DNA of 64,000 nt from Sacculina carcini (GCA_916048095.2 OU696595.1:1010795-1074794); one strand, 5' to 3'. Numbered from the stretch's first letter, positions 22,672 through 34,134 are shown. Made by a program: numbers and translations. The notes: a model not told the origin generated them from the sequence alone.

Positions 22672-22920
22672 CGCCTCGTAGCCGAGTGGCTAAGACGCAC
22701 GCTCTGTGCACGAGAGTTCCAGGGTTCGTTTCCCTGGCGAGGTGAAACGTTTGGGCTCGTTTCTGAAAGGGTAGCCCAATTGTCGCACTGCGGGTTTTGT
22801 GTGCGCGCAGCCGTGCAGTTTATGTGCTGGCGGTGACTGCAAAACCCGTGCGGCCGGAGCTGCGGTGTGCCAGCCGGGGCCGTGAGGCTTTGCCCATGCA
22901 TAAATTCACGCGAACATTAG
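22672..22920 (+). mobile_element. tRNA-derived SINE
   Basis: It begins with a tRNA-like head containing a pol III A box ('tagccgagtggctaag') and, about 35 bp later, a B box ('gggttcgtttccc'). The A box resembles type II (Leu/Ser) tRNAs. A non-tRNA body follows ('tgtcgcactgcgggttttgtg'), then an AT-rich tail at 22945-22980. No tRNA cloverleaf closes fully, so it is a SINE and not a tRNA gene. Confidence 0.7.
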
Positions 22921-23336
22921 CCTTTCCATTGCTGTGTTCAAAATGCGTAAATTTATATATTATTATATATATTTACTCTTAGCTCATCAAAATGATGTTT
23001 TTCTCTAAAATTTCTCGTATTGAGATTCAAAATAAAATTGTGAGAAATACATTGGGGAAGTGAATTGGTTGAAAAACTATGCATTAAAACCATACAGTTT
23101 GATTTGACGATATCAAGAAATATTTGTACCTTATACTCTTTACAAATTTGGCTTGTATGTGAACCATATGGAGCCATGTCCATAATACTCATAATTCTAT
23201 AAGAAAGGTTCGATAAGAAATGTTGATGAATGATAATTCGATAAGTAAGGTTGAATTAAGGCATTGTATAATAAATGCGCGTGTTCAGAGGTTAAAAATT
23301 TACGAGCTTTCAAAATATTGAACATTTGGAAACCAA

Positions 23337-24158
23337 ATGTTCAAATATGAAACAGCGTTTGATGGCTCAATAATTATTAAGACTCACAATGCCAAACAAA
23401 CAAGGAAACTGCTCAGTTTGAAGGAGTTTTGTCAACAGCCTGTGACTAGTGAACTAGACTCGAGAAGAAACAGCAGCAGAGGATTAATCTATGCCCCAGA
23501 ATTGCGTGAGCTCACGGAGACAGAGATACAGAGCGGAATGGGGAGTGAGGGAGTAACTGAGGTGTACCGTGTAAGCACGATCAGGTCGGGGGACCGCGTG
23601 CCAACAAACTTGCTGATATTGACACTTGACAGAACCAATCGCCCCGAACATGTACACGCAGGATTCATACGGTATGACGTACGCGTATATATTCCCAAAC
23701 CAATGCGTTGTTTCAACTGCCACAGCTATGGTCACGGCACACGCAATTGTCGTAGACAACCAGTGTGTAGCGGGTGCGGTGAAACAGCGCACAGTGACAG
23801 TCCATGCTCGCGACCACAACACTGTTACAATTGTAAAAGTGAGACAAACACAACTGGGTCCAATGAATGTCCAACATGCCAGCAGGAAAGAGACATTTGT
23901 CGTATCAAGGCCATTCACAATGTTTCTTTCAAGGAAGCGCGAAAAATGCAGGCTGAAAGTTCACCTAACACTTCGCGAAAACCTTACTCAGCGGTAGTAG
24001 GTGACACACAAAAACCACAAATGGTGCAATCAACAACACAGACTGATCCAATTCCAGGTCTACCTCCTTTGACAATACTGTCAAGGCGTGAAGACTTCAG
24101 CGGGACGTGCAATAATAATAATAGTGTGTTTGTATTACGCCAACACAGCAGGAAATAA
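23337..24158 (+). CDS. LINE ORF1 (Gag-like) with CCHC knuckles
   Basis: A 273-aa plus-strand protein starting at an ATG. It has an RRM-like middle region ('RVYIPKPMRCFNC') and three zinc knuckles in a row (CFNCHSYGHGTRNC, then CSGCGETAHSDSPC, then CYNC...C) at residues about 128-185. This arrangement is typical of Jockey-group LINE ORF1 proteins, which bind the element RNA. The N-terminus looks truncated against the family. The C-terminus runs into CAA/AAT-rich sequence. No ORF2 follows directly, so the element is incomplete. Confidence 0.75.
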   Translation: MFKYETAFDGSIIIKTHNAKQTRKLLSLKEFCQQPVTSELDSRRNSSRGLIYAPELRELTETEIQSGMGSEGVTEVYRVSTIRSGDRVPTNLLILTLDRTNRPEHVHAGFIRYDVRVYIPKPMRCFNCHSYGHGTRNCRRQPVCSGCGETAHSDSPCSRPQHCYNCKSETNTTGSNECPTCQQERDICRIKAIHNVSFKEARKMQAESSPNTSRKPYSAVVGDTQKPQMVQSTTQTDPIPGLPPLTILSRREDFSGTCNNNNSVFVLRQHSRK

Positions 24159-24512
24159 ACGAGGAAGTGGTACAGCGCGAAATGGCCGACACCGGCCGAA
24201 GCGCTTCTCTCAAACAGCAACAACAACAACAATACGTAAACAAAAATACAACTAGGTTAAGATTCAAGGACGCAAACAAACGCACGACAACACGACGTCA
24301 AGGCAAGTGTGTACACTCACTGTGTGGCAGGTGTGACCTGTGTGAGGTGAGGTATATTTGTTATATCTAGTTGAACTACCGCCTGTTTGACTGACTGAAT
24401 CTGGTGTTGGGTCGGTTCACTTTGTTTGTCGTGTTTGTAACAATGCGTCTGACATTTTTCCACTCAGCCGTGCGTTCAGCCAGACACAACTGAATAGAAT
24501 CTGCTTCTTCGG

Positions 24513-24872
24513 TCATTGCTCCGGCTGGTCCAGTGTGGCGAAGGACATCATCCATTCATTCCGATTCATCCATTCATTCATTCTCTTGGCAACATCTTGC
24601 AGGAGCTTGTTGGCATCTTCAGATTTCTCCTCCACCAAACCTGAGATGAAAATATTTTTTCGCCTGGAGTGCTGTTCAATACTGTCGATTCTGTCCAGTG
24701 TAGAGTTCTTATCTTCTTTCAGGATCGCAATATCATGCTCTTTTGCCTGCACTGCCTCTGCGACTGCAGCTTTCACAGCAGGCTCGACAATCTTCTGCCT
24801 GATCATATTGAGTAGCTCATCATTCGATAAACACTCTTTCATGGCCTCCATCATTTCTGCTGTATACGCCAT
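24513..24872 (-). pseudogene. coiled-coil LINE ORF1 fragment
   Basis: A 119-aa minus-strand ORF from the ATG at 24872. An alanine/glutamate-rich helical region is followed by 'IEQHSRRKNIFISGL', close to the coiled-coil/RRM junction of LINE ORF1 proteins. It ends early after a short duplicated 'NEWM' segment, so only the N-terminal portion is present. Confidence 0.55.
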
Positions 24873-25089
24873 TGCCGCACCGGCTCACTATCTACTGGAG
24901 TTTAGCGAAACTTAATGACACACTACGAGCACCACGAAACACGTCCTTACACGCCGAGCACAAAACACATACTGACTTGTACAAAATTATATAATTACAG
25001 ACTTGTACAAAATTATCAAAAATAATTGGGATCCTGTACAGAGTGAGGCATTTTCTAACCACTTTAGCTATGATCTCTATATATTATAC

Positions 25090-25520
25090 CCTTTTTTATC
25101 CTCATCTTATTTATTGCGTTCCAATTTGGGCATGTACTTGGCCATCGTTTTAACATAGAGTAACTCTAGTCCAAAACAAATTGATTCGTTGTATATTCTT
25201 CCTACGAAAATTCGATTCAGTCACAGAAACACTCAACAAAAATAGAATACTTAAATTTATTTCTGCTCACAAATTATATACCTCATTACTAATATTTAAA
25301 AACTTACGGCATAATGATATCTTCAAAATTAAAAATAATGTTTCCCACACAAGAAGAAACCACATCGATCTCATTTGTCCTGTTTTCAGAACAGTTTCGT
25401 TTAAAATATAGTGTTTTTCATTGAGGCCCAGTTTTATTCAACAGATTACCTCTGCATTTGAAATCGATACCAGTTGCAAATTTTTCTATGATAAAAAACA
25501 ATTAAAAAATACATATTAAA
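25090..25520 (+). pseudogene. LINE reverse transcriptase C-terminal relic
   Basis: The plus-strand stretch around 25125-25420 reads like the conserved tail of LINE ORF2: a Trp-containing segment, 'NKLIRCIFF', 'ILKFISAHKLYTSLLIFK', and an Asn/Arg-rich stretch before the terminus. Frame breaks occur. No tail repeat is obvious. The upstream part of the LINE is missing. Confidence 0.6.
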
Positions 25521-25599
25521 TTTTCAATGGAGTGGGTCCAAATGAGAATTTAAGATCGACACGCTGTGAAATTATATAATGATAAGATTGTCTTGTTTT

Positions 25600-26035
25600 T
25601 AGCTCTTGTTGCTTCGAGGTGTTATTGTTTGGCGGTAATGTTGTTGTTTTGCGGTGTTGTTGTTGTAGTTGTGAGGTGTTGTTGTTGTAGTTGTGAGGTG
25701 TTGTTGTTGTTTTGCGGTGTTTTTGTAGTAGTTCTGTAGTGTTGTTGTTGTTTTGTGGTGTTGTTGTTTTGCGGTGTTGTTTTTGTAGTTTTGCGGTGTT
25801 GTTGTTGTAGTTTTGCGGTATTATTGTTATGGTTTTGCGGTACTGTTGTTTTGCGGCGTTCTTGTCGGTGTTTGTGCGGTGTTCTTATAGTCTTGCTATA
25901 TTGTTGTTGTTTTGCTATGTTGTTGTTGTTTTGCGATGGCCTTGTTGTTTTTTAGATGTTGTGGTTGCTATTTTGCGGTTTTCTTGTTGTTCTGCGATGT
26001 TCTTCTAGTTTTGCGATGTTCTTGTTGTTTAGCGA
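25600..26035. repeat. GTT/GCGGT minisatellite
   Basis: Degenerate tandem units of 'gttgttgttttgcggt' of variable length. Open frames across it are compositional. Confidence 0.85.
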
Positions 26036-26257
26036 AATGATGTTGACATTGTAATATTTCTCATGTCCATTAAGGAGCCAATGCTCGATGGACATTTGTC
26101 ATATTTTTATTTATCTCCTTTTGTTATCATTGATTTGATTGTTTGTGTATGACAATAAACACAAATCTACAAAAAAATCTACACTGACAAACTCATATAC
26201 TGGCATACGAACATACACAATACAGTACAGTATTACATTTATATGGCGATTTACACA

Positions 26258-26306
26258 AAATGTCTCTAAAGCGCGCACACATACACAGAGACAAACACAA
26301 CACACA

Positions 26307-26371
<65 letters not shown>

Positions 26372-26480
26372 ACACTGATAACCTCATATACTTACATACA
26401 CACACACACTGACTGACACTGACAAACTCATATACTTACATTCACACACACATATACTGACACACACACAGCACAAGCCT
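26258..26480. repeat. (CA)n microsatellite cluster
   Basis: A long CA tract at about 26303-26368, followed by a duplicated 'actgacactgacaaactcatatacttaca' segment (26368-26450). Confidence 0.9.
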
Positions 26481-26880
26481 GATAACTTCCACACATTACG
26501 ATAACTATGAAAACACTCTTTTCTCCGCATTTCTGTGACAAAAACAAACACATAAACAAACCATAAAAATTAAGCATTAATAGGCATAACATACAGTTAT
26601 ACAATATATTACACACAAACACAATTGGTTCAATATTTAGTTAGAAGAGCAGAATTCACGCATTGTAATATAAACAAGCATGATATGAAACCAAACACAT
26701 AATACGCAGCAAACACACACACAATACGCAGTTGATTGAAGCAAAATGATGTCACATTAATGTTCCACTCGTCTGCTAATATTTATTAGTTCTTCAATTG
26801 TGTCATAAACACATCAAAGTTAACCTCGAAAAACCAACATTAATTATTTCTTAGTTCAAATTAGTTCTTAGTTATTAGTG
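26481..26880. other. no gene recognised
   Basis: AT-rich non-coding sequence without convincing ORFs or repeats. Confidence 0.5.
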
Positions 26881-26952
26881 TAGGTATATGCGTGTGTGTG
26901 AGTATTTATGTGTGAGCGTGTATGAGCGTGTGACTGTGTTTGCATGCGTGTA

Positions 26953-26987
<35 letters not shown>

Positions 26988-27010
26988 ACGTGTGTGTATG
27001 TGTATGTGTG
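26881..27010. repeat. (TG)n microsatellite
   Basis: Interrupted TG tracts. All overlapping ORFs are low-complexity. Confidence 0.9.
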
Positions 27011-27129
27011 TGTTTGTACGTTTCAAGCACACGCACGCTCTGTTATGTTCAACCCAACACATTCAAAACACACCCTGTCATTCACACAATTTAATTCTAC
27101 AAACATAAACAATCACACTATAACTGAAC

Positions 27130-27251
27130 AGTATCGCAACACGAATCAGACTCACACATAATTGAACAAGAATCACACTCACATATACTTGAACAAGAAT
27201 CACACTCACACACATATACTTGAACAAGAATCACACTCACTTACACATACC
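27130..27251. repeat. 31-bp minisatellite, left piece
   Basis: Three to four units of 'ttgaacaagaatcacactca' plus spacer, identical in type to the large array at 31801-33848. The LINE at 27252-31800 separates the two pieces. Confidence 0.85.
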
Positions 27252-27741
27252 TGGTCAGTCTCTGACTAACCCTCGCTGAGTGTGCACGTGTTTTCCGTCG
27301 CTCGTTCGCGCCCGGCTGTCTACGCTTCGCTGACGCTCACCGACGACAGATCCTGCTTTCTGCTAACGCTGAGTGTTCATTAAGTTATATTTCAGTTGTC
27401 TTATTATTATATTTGATTTAGCGTTATTTTGATTTTTCATTACTCGTTTTGTTCATTGATAATATTTGCCTTTTTAAAGGCGGATATTTTCTTCTTGCGA
27501 GCTCATTCATTTACTTTTAAGACTGTTTAAGACTTTTAAGTCAATTAATCTTTTTTTATTTCAGGTTATATATTTGAATTTTTATATTTTGTTTCTGAAT
27601 GTGATTGAGAATCAGGGTTTGCAGCCATAGTTGCTTTGCAATCTTCCTGCTGAATTCTCTCATCACATTCTTTTTCGTCACTTTTCAGTTCAGTTTGTAT
27701 ATTATTTAATTTAACTTTGTCTATAAACATAAGTGTTGTTC

Positions 27742-29019
27742 ATGGATATATGTATTATTTTCTGTCTCATGTCTGTTTTGTTGATGTGGCGGGCCGAAAA
27801 TTGTAGCCCCGCCCCGACGGCTAACGGCCGGTTTTCCCGTTTTCCGTCAGCGCCCAGCTCTTTCCTCGCACTGAGGTGCCAACTAATTCTGTGTTGCTCT
27901 CATACTCTGTCTTTGTGGTCGCCCATTGGACATTTTGCCTTGCGATATGTGTTTAACAATGAGCTCTCAATAAATTGTTCTCACATGTGTTTTCTAGTGT
28001 TTTTCTTGTGTGTGTATTTGTGTGTATGTTTGCTTTGTATTGTGTGTGTTGTATGCTTGTTTTTTGTTGTGAAATTTCGTATGCATGTGTTATGTGTTGT
28101 GTTTTTGTGCTCGCATGCGTCGTGCATTATGTGTTCATTTGTATGTCTGCTTTGCGTTGTGTGTGTGCCTTCTCACACCGTGGATTTGTCGTTTCTGCTG
28201 ATGATGTGTGGCGATGTTGAAATGAATCCCGGTCCTGCTCGACCACAAAAACGATTTTCAAATATACTTTTCGCCAACATCAGGGGCTTGTATAAGAACA
28301 TCAGAGATTTGACAGCAGCCAGTCGCTCCAAGGACATCGTTATCTGTGCCGAAACGCTTGTGTCCGATTATCGGGACCAATCTGAGCTGTTGATGCCAGG
28401 TTTCAGTAAGCCATTGCTTATCAAACGTGACTCAAAAAACAGGCGGCGTGGCATGGCAGTGTACGTACGCAAAGGCTTTTCAGCAACGAGAATTACAGCT
28501 CACGTCTGCACTTGTCATGAATTTATGCTGCTGCGTGTCAACACCGCCTTGATGAATTTTTACATTTTTGGAGCCTACCGAAATCCAGACAGTAACGACT
28601 CTATCTACGAATGTCTCTTGTCAGCCATGTCAACAATTCAGGAGAAGGACACCAAGTCAGCATTTGTATTTGTGGGAGACATGAACGCCCATCACCGTGA
28701 GTGGCTCTTGTCGACATCTCCTACAGACGCTCATGGTAGAGCAGCATATGATTTCTGCAACATTTCTGGCTGCTCCCAAATAGTGTCCGGTCCCACACAT
28801 CAAGCGGGAAACTGTTTGGACTTGGTTATGACAGACGTCTCAGATATCGTGAGTGTAAACGTGGAAGCTCCAATAGGAAGTTCAGATCACTCGTCGCTGT
28901 CCGTGAAGTTGACATTGAGACAGAAGGTTTCTCCTTACACGATTTCAAGGATCGTGCAAATGAAGAACAATGTTGACTGGGTGAAGGTGAATGATGAATT
29001 GAAAGCAATTAAAGTTTAA
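27742..29019 (+). CDS. LINE ORF: hydrophobic leader, 2A, AP-endonuclease
   Basis: About 425 aa from the ATG at 27742 (the ORF can be extended to a GTG three codons earlier). Residues about 75-150 are very hydrophobic and cysteine-rich. They lead into a 2A-type sequence at 28210-28236. The endonuclease follows: 'FANIRGL', 'CAETLVSDY', 'YVRKG', 'GAYRNPDS', the catalytic 'VGDMNAHH' and 'GSSDHSSLS'. It would nick target DNA for target-primed reverse transcription. The frame stops at a TAA and then continues in the same phase into the RT. Confidence 0.85.
   Translation: MDICIIFCLMSVLLMWRAENCSPAPTANGRFSRFPSAPSSFLALRCQLILCCSHTLSLWSPIGHFALRYVFNNELSINCSHMCFLVFFLCVYLCVCLLCIVCVVCLFFVVKFRMHVLCVVFLCSHASCIMCSFVCLLCVVCVPSHTVDLSFLLMMCGDVEMNPGPARPQKRFSNILFANIRGLYKNIRDLTAASRSKDIVICAETLVSDYRDQSELLMPGFSKPLLIKRDSKNRRRGMAVYVRKGFSATRITAHVCTCHEFMLLRVNTALMNFYIFGAYRNPDSNDSIYECLLSAMSTIQEKDTKSAFVFVGDMNAHHREWLLSTSPTDAHGRAAYDFCNISGCSQIVSGPTHQAGNCLDLVMTDVSDIVSVNVEAPIGSSDHSSLSVKLTLRQKVSPYTISRIVQMKNNVDWVKVNDELKAIKV
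28210..28236 (+). other. 2A-like ribosome-skipping motif
   Basis: The codons read GDVEMNPGP, a full match to the D-V/I-E-x-N-P-G-P consensus, with skipping expected between Gly (28231-28233) and Pro (28234-28236). 2A-like peptides are established in picorna-like viruses and in several invertebrate LINEs. Its place between a hydrophobic leader and the endonuclease would release the enzyme from the leader. Function is inferred. Confidence 0.85.
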
Positions 29020-31038
29020 AATCTGCAGCAGAGGGAATGCCCAATCGATGTATTGAACAAATACATTACCGATGTCATCTCAAGGAGAGTGCCTACTAAA
29101 AAACTACGTTTTCGCTCTGATGACAAAGCCTGGTTCACCAACGAATGTCGCAGCGCACGTGAATCCAGGCAGGAGGCTTACCACAAGTGGCTTCAATCAC
29201 GCTCAGCCGATTCATGGAATGTCTACACTGAGGGCAGACGGCATGCTGAGCATGTGTATTCAGAAGCGGAAACACGTCACTCAAAGAAACTAGCTGAAAA
29301 GCTAACATCTGCGAATGACGCCCACAAATGGTGGTCAACGTTGAAATCGTCAGTGTTTAGACATGACCTGTCTGTCCCTCCTTTATTTTCAGCGAGCGGT
29401 GAGCTCAAAAGCAGCCCAACAGAGAAGGCAGAGCTGCTTATGCATTACTTCAATACCAAGCAATGTCAAGGGTCCATTCCGTCTGACGATTCATTTGTCC
29501 TCGCCCCGAAAATCAAAGGCATTGCCTTCCGATCAAAAGAAGTGGCGAATCTCATGAAAGACCTTGATGCTCACGGAGGAACACACCCTCTGAATATGTT
29601 TCCGCTATTTTTCAAGAACACGGCAGATACTCCAGCTCCGAAGCTCAGTGCTCTTTTCAGGCGCTTGATGAAGACTGGTTCGTTTCCATCATGTTGGCGG
29701 GTTGCGAATATCACGCCCATACCAAAGGGAACCAATTCAGCTGATGTTGCAAACTACCGGCCGATATCAATTACGCCGATTCTGTCCAAAATATTCGAGC
29801 ACTTGATATCTTCCAGACTGTCCAAGTACCTGGAGAGCAACAATCTGCTGTCGGAAAACCAATTTGCATACCGCAAAAAACTCAGCACGACTGACGCTCT
29901 GCTTACTATCACGCATGAGCTCCAGCAAGTGCTAGACAAAGGCAGTGAAGCCTGGATTGTGCAGTTGGATTTCTCGGCAGCATTTGACCGTGTGAGCCAC
30001 CAGGGCTTGTTGCAAAAACTGAGAAAGATTGGAGTCGGCGGCCGTTTGCTAAGTCTTTTGCATCAATTTCTATCCAATCGCGTACAACGTGTTGCCATCG
30101 ATGGAGCATACAGTGGCTGGCAGAGCATTGCGTCCGGTTTCCCGCAGGGAAGTGTGTTGGGTCCTATTTTGTTCAACATTTACACCGCTGACCTGTACAC
30201 AACCACACGCAACCCTGTATATGGATATGCTGATGATATCACCTTGATGGCTGTAATTTCATCTCCTTCGGACAGACCACAGGTGCGTCAAACGGTCAAC
30301 GACGATCTCAGCAGCGTCCTGAAGTGGTGTGAGAGGTGGAATATGATGCTGAACACTTCGAAATCTAAATGCTTGTTGGTTTCTAGGTCACGTACCGTTC
30401 AGCCTTCACATGGAGCTATCCTCATAAATGACGCCCAACTCAACGTGTGTGATGAGCTCAAAATATTGGGAGTACATGTAGACTCAAAGCTCACGTTTGA
30501 GAGTCACATTTGGAAGCTAGTTTGTTCGGCATCGCGGAAACTGGGAATTATAAGAAAGGCATATCGGATGTTCGGTAGCAGCACAATCTCAAAAAGTTGT
30601 TTTCGCTGTTTCATTTTGCCAATTCTGGAGTACTGCGGCCCCGTGTGGTCTTCTGCTGCGGATTGTCACCTCAATCTCATCAACAGAGTTGTTAGAACTT
30701 GCAAGTTCCTCTGTGGTGACTTGGTTCTTGGTGATCTTTGCCATCGTCGAAAGGTCAGCAGTGTGTGCATGCTGTACAAGATCAAGCACAACGACCATCA
30801 TCCGATGAGCAAGTCAATTCCTGATGATTTCGTGGCAGCAAGAAGCACACGGTTTACATCCAAACAGCATTCCCAGTGCATGGCTCCAATTCGTTGTCGT
30901 ACAAAACAATTCCAACGTTGCTTTCTTCCGGCCACTGTGTCTACATGGAACACGTTGAAGGAGGAGGCTTTCTTGCAGAGCAATTTGAACAAATTCAAGG
31001 CCAAAGTAAATGAAATGCTACTGAAAGAGCGGAATTGA
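29020..31038 (+). CDS. LINE reverse transcriptase
   Basis: The same phase as the endonuclease frame, after one TAA; the first internal ATG gives no independent start signal, so this is probably the rest of one ORF with a nonsense codon (readthrough is not excluded). RT motifs in order are 'NYRPISITPILSKIFE', 'QLDFSAAFDRVSH' (catalytic Asp), 'GFPQGSVLGPILF' and 'YGYADDITLMA' (catalytic DD). The thumb and C-terminal region continue to 'STWNTLKEE' and the natural stop at 31038. The domain looks complete. Confidence 0.88.
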   Translation, partial: NLQQRECPIDVLNKYITDVISRRVPTKKLRFRSDDKAWFTNECRSARESRQEAYHKWLQSRSADSWNVYTEGRRHAEHVYSEAETRHSKKLAEKLTSANDAHKWWSTLKSSVFRHDLSVPPLFSASGELKSSPTEKAELLMHYFNTKQCQGSIPSDDSFVLAPKIKGIAFRSKEVANLMKDLDAHGGTHPLNMFPLFFKNTADTPAPKLSALFRRLMKTGSFPSCWRVANITPIPKGTNSADVANYRPISITPILSKIFEHLISSRLSKYLESNNLLSENQFAYRKKLSTTDALLTITHELQQVLDKGSEAWIVQLDFSAAFDRVSHQGLLQKLRKIGVGGRLLSLLHQFLSNRVQRVAIDGAYSGWQSIASGFPQGSVLGPILFNIYTADLYTTTRNPVYGYADDITLMAVISSPSDRPQVRQTVNDDLSSVLKWCERWNMMLNTSKSKCLLVSRSRTVQPSHGAILINDAQLNVCDELKILGVHVDSKLTFESHIWKLVCSASRKLGIIRKAYRMFGSSTISKSCFRCFILPILEYCGPVWSSAADCHLNLINRVVRTCKFLCGDLVLGDLCHRRKVSSVCMLYKIKHNDHHPMSKSIPDDFVAARSTRFTSKQHSQCMAPIRCRTKQFQRCFLPATVSTWNTLKEEAFLQSNLNKFKAKVNEMLLKERN

Positions 31039-31204
31039 CTGTTGAGTCTTATTAATTGTATATTTATTCATATTTATTGTTATTTATTCATGCTTATTGT
31101 TATTTATTTTCTATTTATTTATATTTATTCCTATTTTGCTCTCTATTTATTACTATTTATCATTGGTTGTTGTTATTTATTAAATTATACTTTTACTCAG
31201 TGTT

Positions 31205-31445
31205 GGCTGTTGTTGTCTATTGAATCATATTTATTGTTGTTGCTGTTTATTGAGTCATATTTATTGTTGTTGTTGTTTATTGAATCATATTTATTGTTGT
31301 TGCTGTGTATTGAATCATATTTATTGTTGTTGTTGTTTATTGAATCATATTTATTGGTGTTATTGTTTATTGAATCATATTTATTTGTGTTGTTGTTACT
31401 TATTGAATCATATTTATATTTATTGTTGGATGTTTCTTTTTTGAA
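31205..31445. repeat. tandem repeat in LINE 3' UTR
   Basis: About seven units of roughly 33 bp ('tgttgttgctgtttattgaatcatattta'-like, variable). It is part of a longer ATTT-rich 3' UTR (31040-31640). Confidence 0.85.
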
Positions 31446-31800
31446 TCATATGTATTGTTCTTGATTGTTATTTATTACTTATTTATTAATATTTATTCTT
31501 ATTTATTGATGGCTGTTTTTTAATGAATCACATATTTATTGTTGATTGTTATTATTTATTGAGGAACGTGGGCGGAGTGACATTATGGATTGTTATCGGA
31601 TGATGGTTTATTATTTATTGTTATTTATTTATTATTTTCTTTCCAACTCTCTTTCTAGACTTATTTCTCTTCGAACTCTCTTTCTCTCTTAATCTTTTGG
31701 GCACTTCCGGTACATGGGGCCACCTTAGGGTGGTAATAGTGCTTGCACTCTTCCCATGCTACTGGATTTGCCTATAATTAATAATAATAATAATAATAAA

Positions 31801-33848
31801 AAACAAGAATCACACTCACTCACATATACTTGAACAAGAATCACACTCACTTACATATACTTGAACAAGAATCACACTCACTCACATATACTTGAACAAG
31901 AATCACACTTACATATACTTGAACAAGAATCACACTCACTCATACATACTTGAACAAGAATCACACTCACATATACTTGAACAAGAATCACACTCACTCA
32001 CATATACTTGAACAAGAATCACACTCACTCACATATACTTGAACAAGAATCACACTCACTCATACATAATGGAACAAGAATCACACTCACTCACACACAA
32101 TTGAACAAGAATCACACTCACATATACTTGAACAAGAATCACACTCACTCACATATACTTGAACAAGAATCATACTCAATCACACATACTTGAACAAGAA
32201 TCACACTCCCTCACATATACTTGAACAAGAATCACACTCACTCACATATACTTGAACAAGAATCACAATCACTCACATATACTTGAACAAGAATCACACT
32301 CACTCACATATACTTGAACAAGAATATCACTCACTCACATATACTTGAACAAGAATCACACTCACTCACATATACTTGAACATGAAGCACACTCACTCAC
32401 TCATACTTGAACAAGAATCACACTCACTCATACATATTTGAACAGGAATCACACTCACTCACATATACTTGAACAAGAATCACACTCACTTACATATACT
32501 TGAACAAGAATCACACTCACTCACATATACTTGAACAAGAATCACATTCACTAACACATACTTGAACAAGAATCACACTCACTCACATATACTTGAACAA
32601 GAATCACACTCAGTCATACATACTTGAACAAGAATCAAACTCACACACATATACTTGAACAAGAATCATACTCACTCACATATACTTGAACAAGAATCAC
32701 ACTCACTCACATACACTTGAACCAGAATCACACTCACTCACATATACTTGAACAAGAATCACACTCACTCACATATACTTGAATAGGAATCACACTCACA
32801 AACACATACTTGAACAAGAATCACACTCACTCACATATACTTGAATAGGAATCACACTCACTCACATATACTTGAACAAGAATCACACTCACTCACATAT
32901 ACTTGAACAAGAATCACACTCACTCACATATACTTGAACAAGAATCACACTCACTCACATATACTTGAACCAGAATCACACTCACTCACATATACTTGAA
33001 CAAGAATCACACTCACTCATACATACTTGAACAAGAATCACACTCACTCACATATAATTGAACAAGAATCACACTCACTCACATATACTTGAACAAGAAT
33101 ATCACTCACTCACAAATACTTGAACAAGAATCACACTCACTCACATATACTTAAACATGAAGCACACTCACTCACTCATACTTGAACAAGAATCACACTC
33201 ACTCATACATATTTGAACAGGAATCACACTCACTCACATATACTTGAACAAGAATCACACTCACTCATACATACTTGAACAAGAATCACACTCACTCACA
33301 TATACTTGAACTAGAATTACACTTACACACACATACTTGAACAAAAATCACACTCACACACACATACTTGAACAAGAATCACACTCACTCACTCATACAT
33401 ACTTGAACAAGAATCACACTCACTGATACATACTTGAAAAAGAATCTCACTCACTCATACATACTTGAACAAGAATCACACTCACTCATACATACTTGAA
33501 CAAGAATCACACTCACTCATACATACTTGAACAAATATCACACTCACACACACATAATTGAACAAGAATCACACTCACTCACTCATACATACTTGAACAA
33601 GAATCACACTCATTCACATATACTTGAACAAGAATCATACTCACTCACATATACTTGAACAAGAATCACACTCACTCACATATACTTGAATAGGAATCAC
33701 ACTCACAAACACATACTTGAACAAGAATCACACTCACTCACTCATACATACTTGAACAAGAATCACACTCACTCACATATACTTGAACAAGAATCACACT
33801 CACTCACATATACTTGAACAAGAATCACATTCACTCACTCATACTTAA
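31801..33848. repeat. 31-bp minisatellite, about 65 units
   Basis: A tandem array with unit 'ttgaacaagaatcacactca' plus 'ctcacatatac'. Most units are 31 bp, with variants of 26-35 bp (ctcatacat, cacacacat). Blocks of 4-10 units recur in higher-order fashion (for example a 'catgaagcacactcactcactcatac' variant near 32382 and 33157). There are no spacers of unique sequence and no cas-like genes, so it is not a CRISPR array. Confidence 0.95.
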
Positions 33849-34095
33849 ACGTACACACTACGTCAGTACGTTAGCACATAACCCTTTAGTGTCCGCACAT
33901 AACTATATGCTTACATCAATTTCGGAATCTAATTAATCACTATAACAATATATATTTCGGAATATAGGAATGCAAGTGTCTTGAAAATTACATGAACAAG
34001 GTTGGTGTATATTAAAAGCGTGTGTAAATGTTAAATATTGTATTTTAAATAACAGTAGCGTATATGATGAATATTATATTATTATTAGCACATAT
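33849..34095. other. AT-rich flank, no gene
   Basis: AT-rich sequence between the minisatellite and the Maverick. It shares short 'gcgtatatgat'-type motifs with the right flank at 51165-51260, as expected for one interrupted locus. Confidence 0.6.
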
Positions 34096-34134
34096 GATGC
34101 AGTAGTAGACCGCGACACTTTGTGACATTTGCAC

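Larger units (their letters stand above)
27252..31800 (+). mobile_element. LINE (APE/RT type) with 2A motif
   Basis: A near-complete non-LTR retrotransposon. It has a GC-richer 5' leader (27252-27740), an ORF with hydrophobic N-terminus, 2A motif, AP-endonuclease and reverse transcriptase, a 3' UTR with a tandem repeat, and a (TAA)n tail at 31775-31800. Both edges lie in the same 31-bp minisatellite, which fixes the ends within a few bases. One in-frame TAA (29017-29019) separates endonuclease from RT. The RT and (TAA)n tail suggest the CR1/Jockey side of the LINE tree; clade not certain. Confidence 0.88.

Noticed and set aside
22672-22745. Functional tRNA gene
   Set aside because: A and B boxes are present but the acceptor and anticodon arms do not close into a cloverleaf, and a SINE body follows.
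22606-22901. Small ORFs over 22606-22901
   Set aside because: They cover a tRNA-derived SINE and have no independent support.
31801-33848. Regular ~31-bp repeats resembling a CRISPR array
   Set aside because: Units are contiguous and wholly repetitive with no unique spacers, no leader and no cas genes; it is a minisatellite in a eukaryotic setting.
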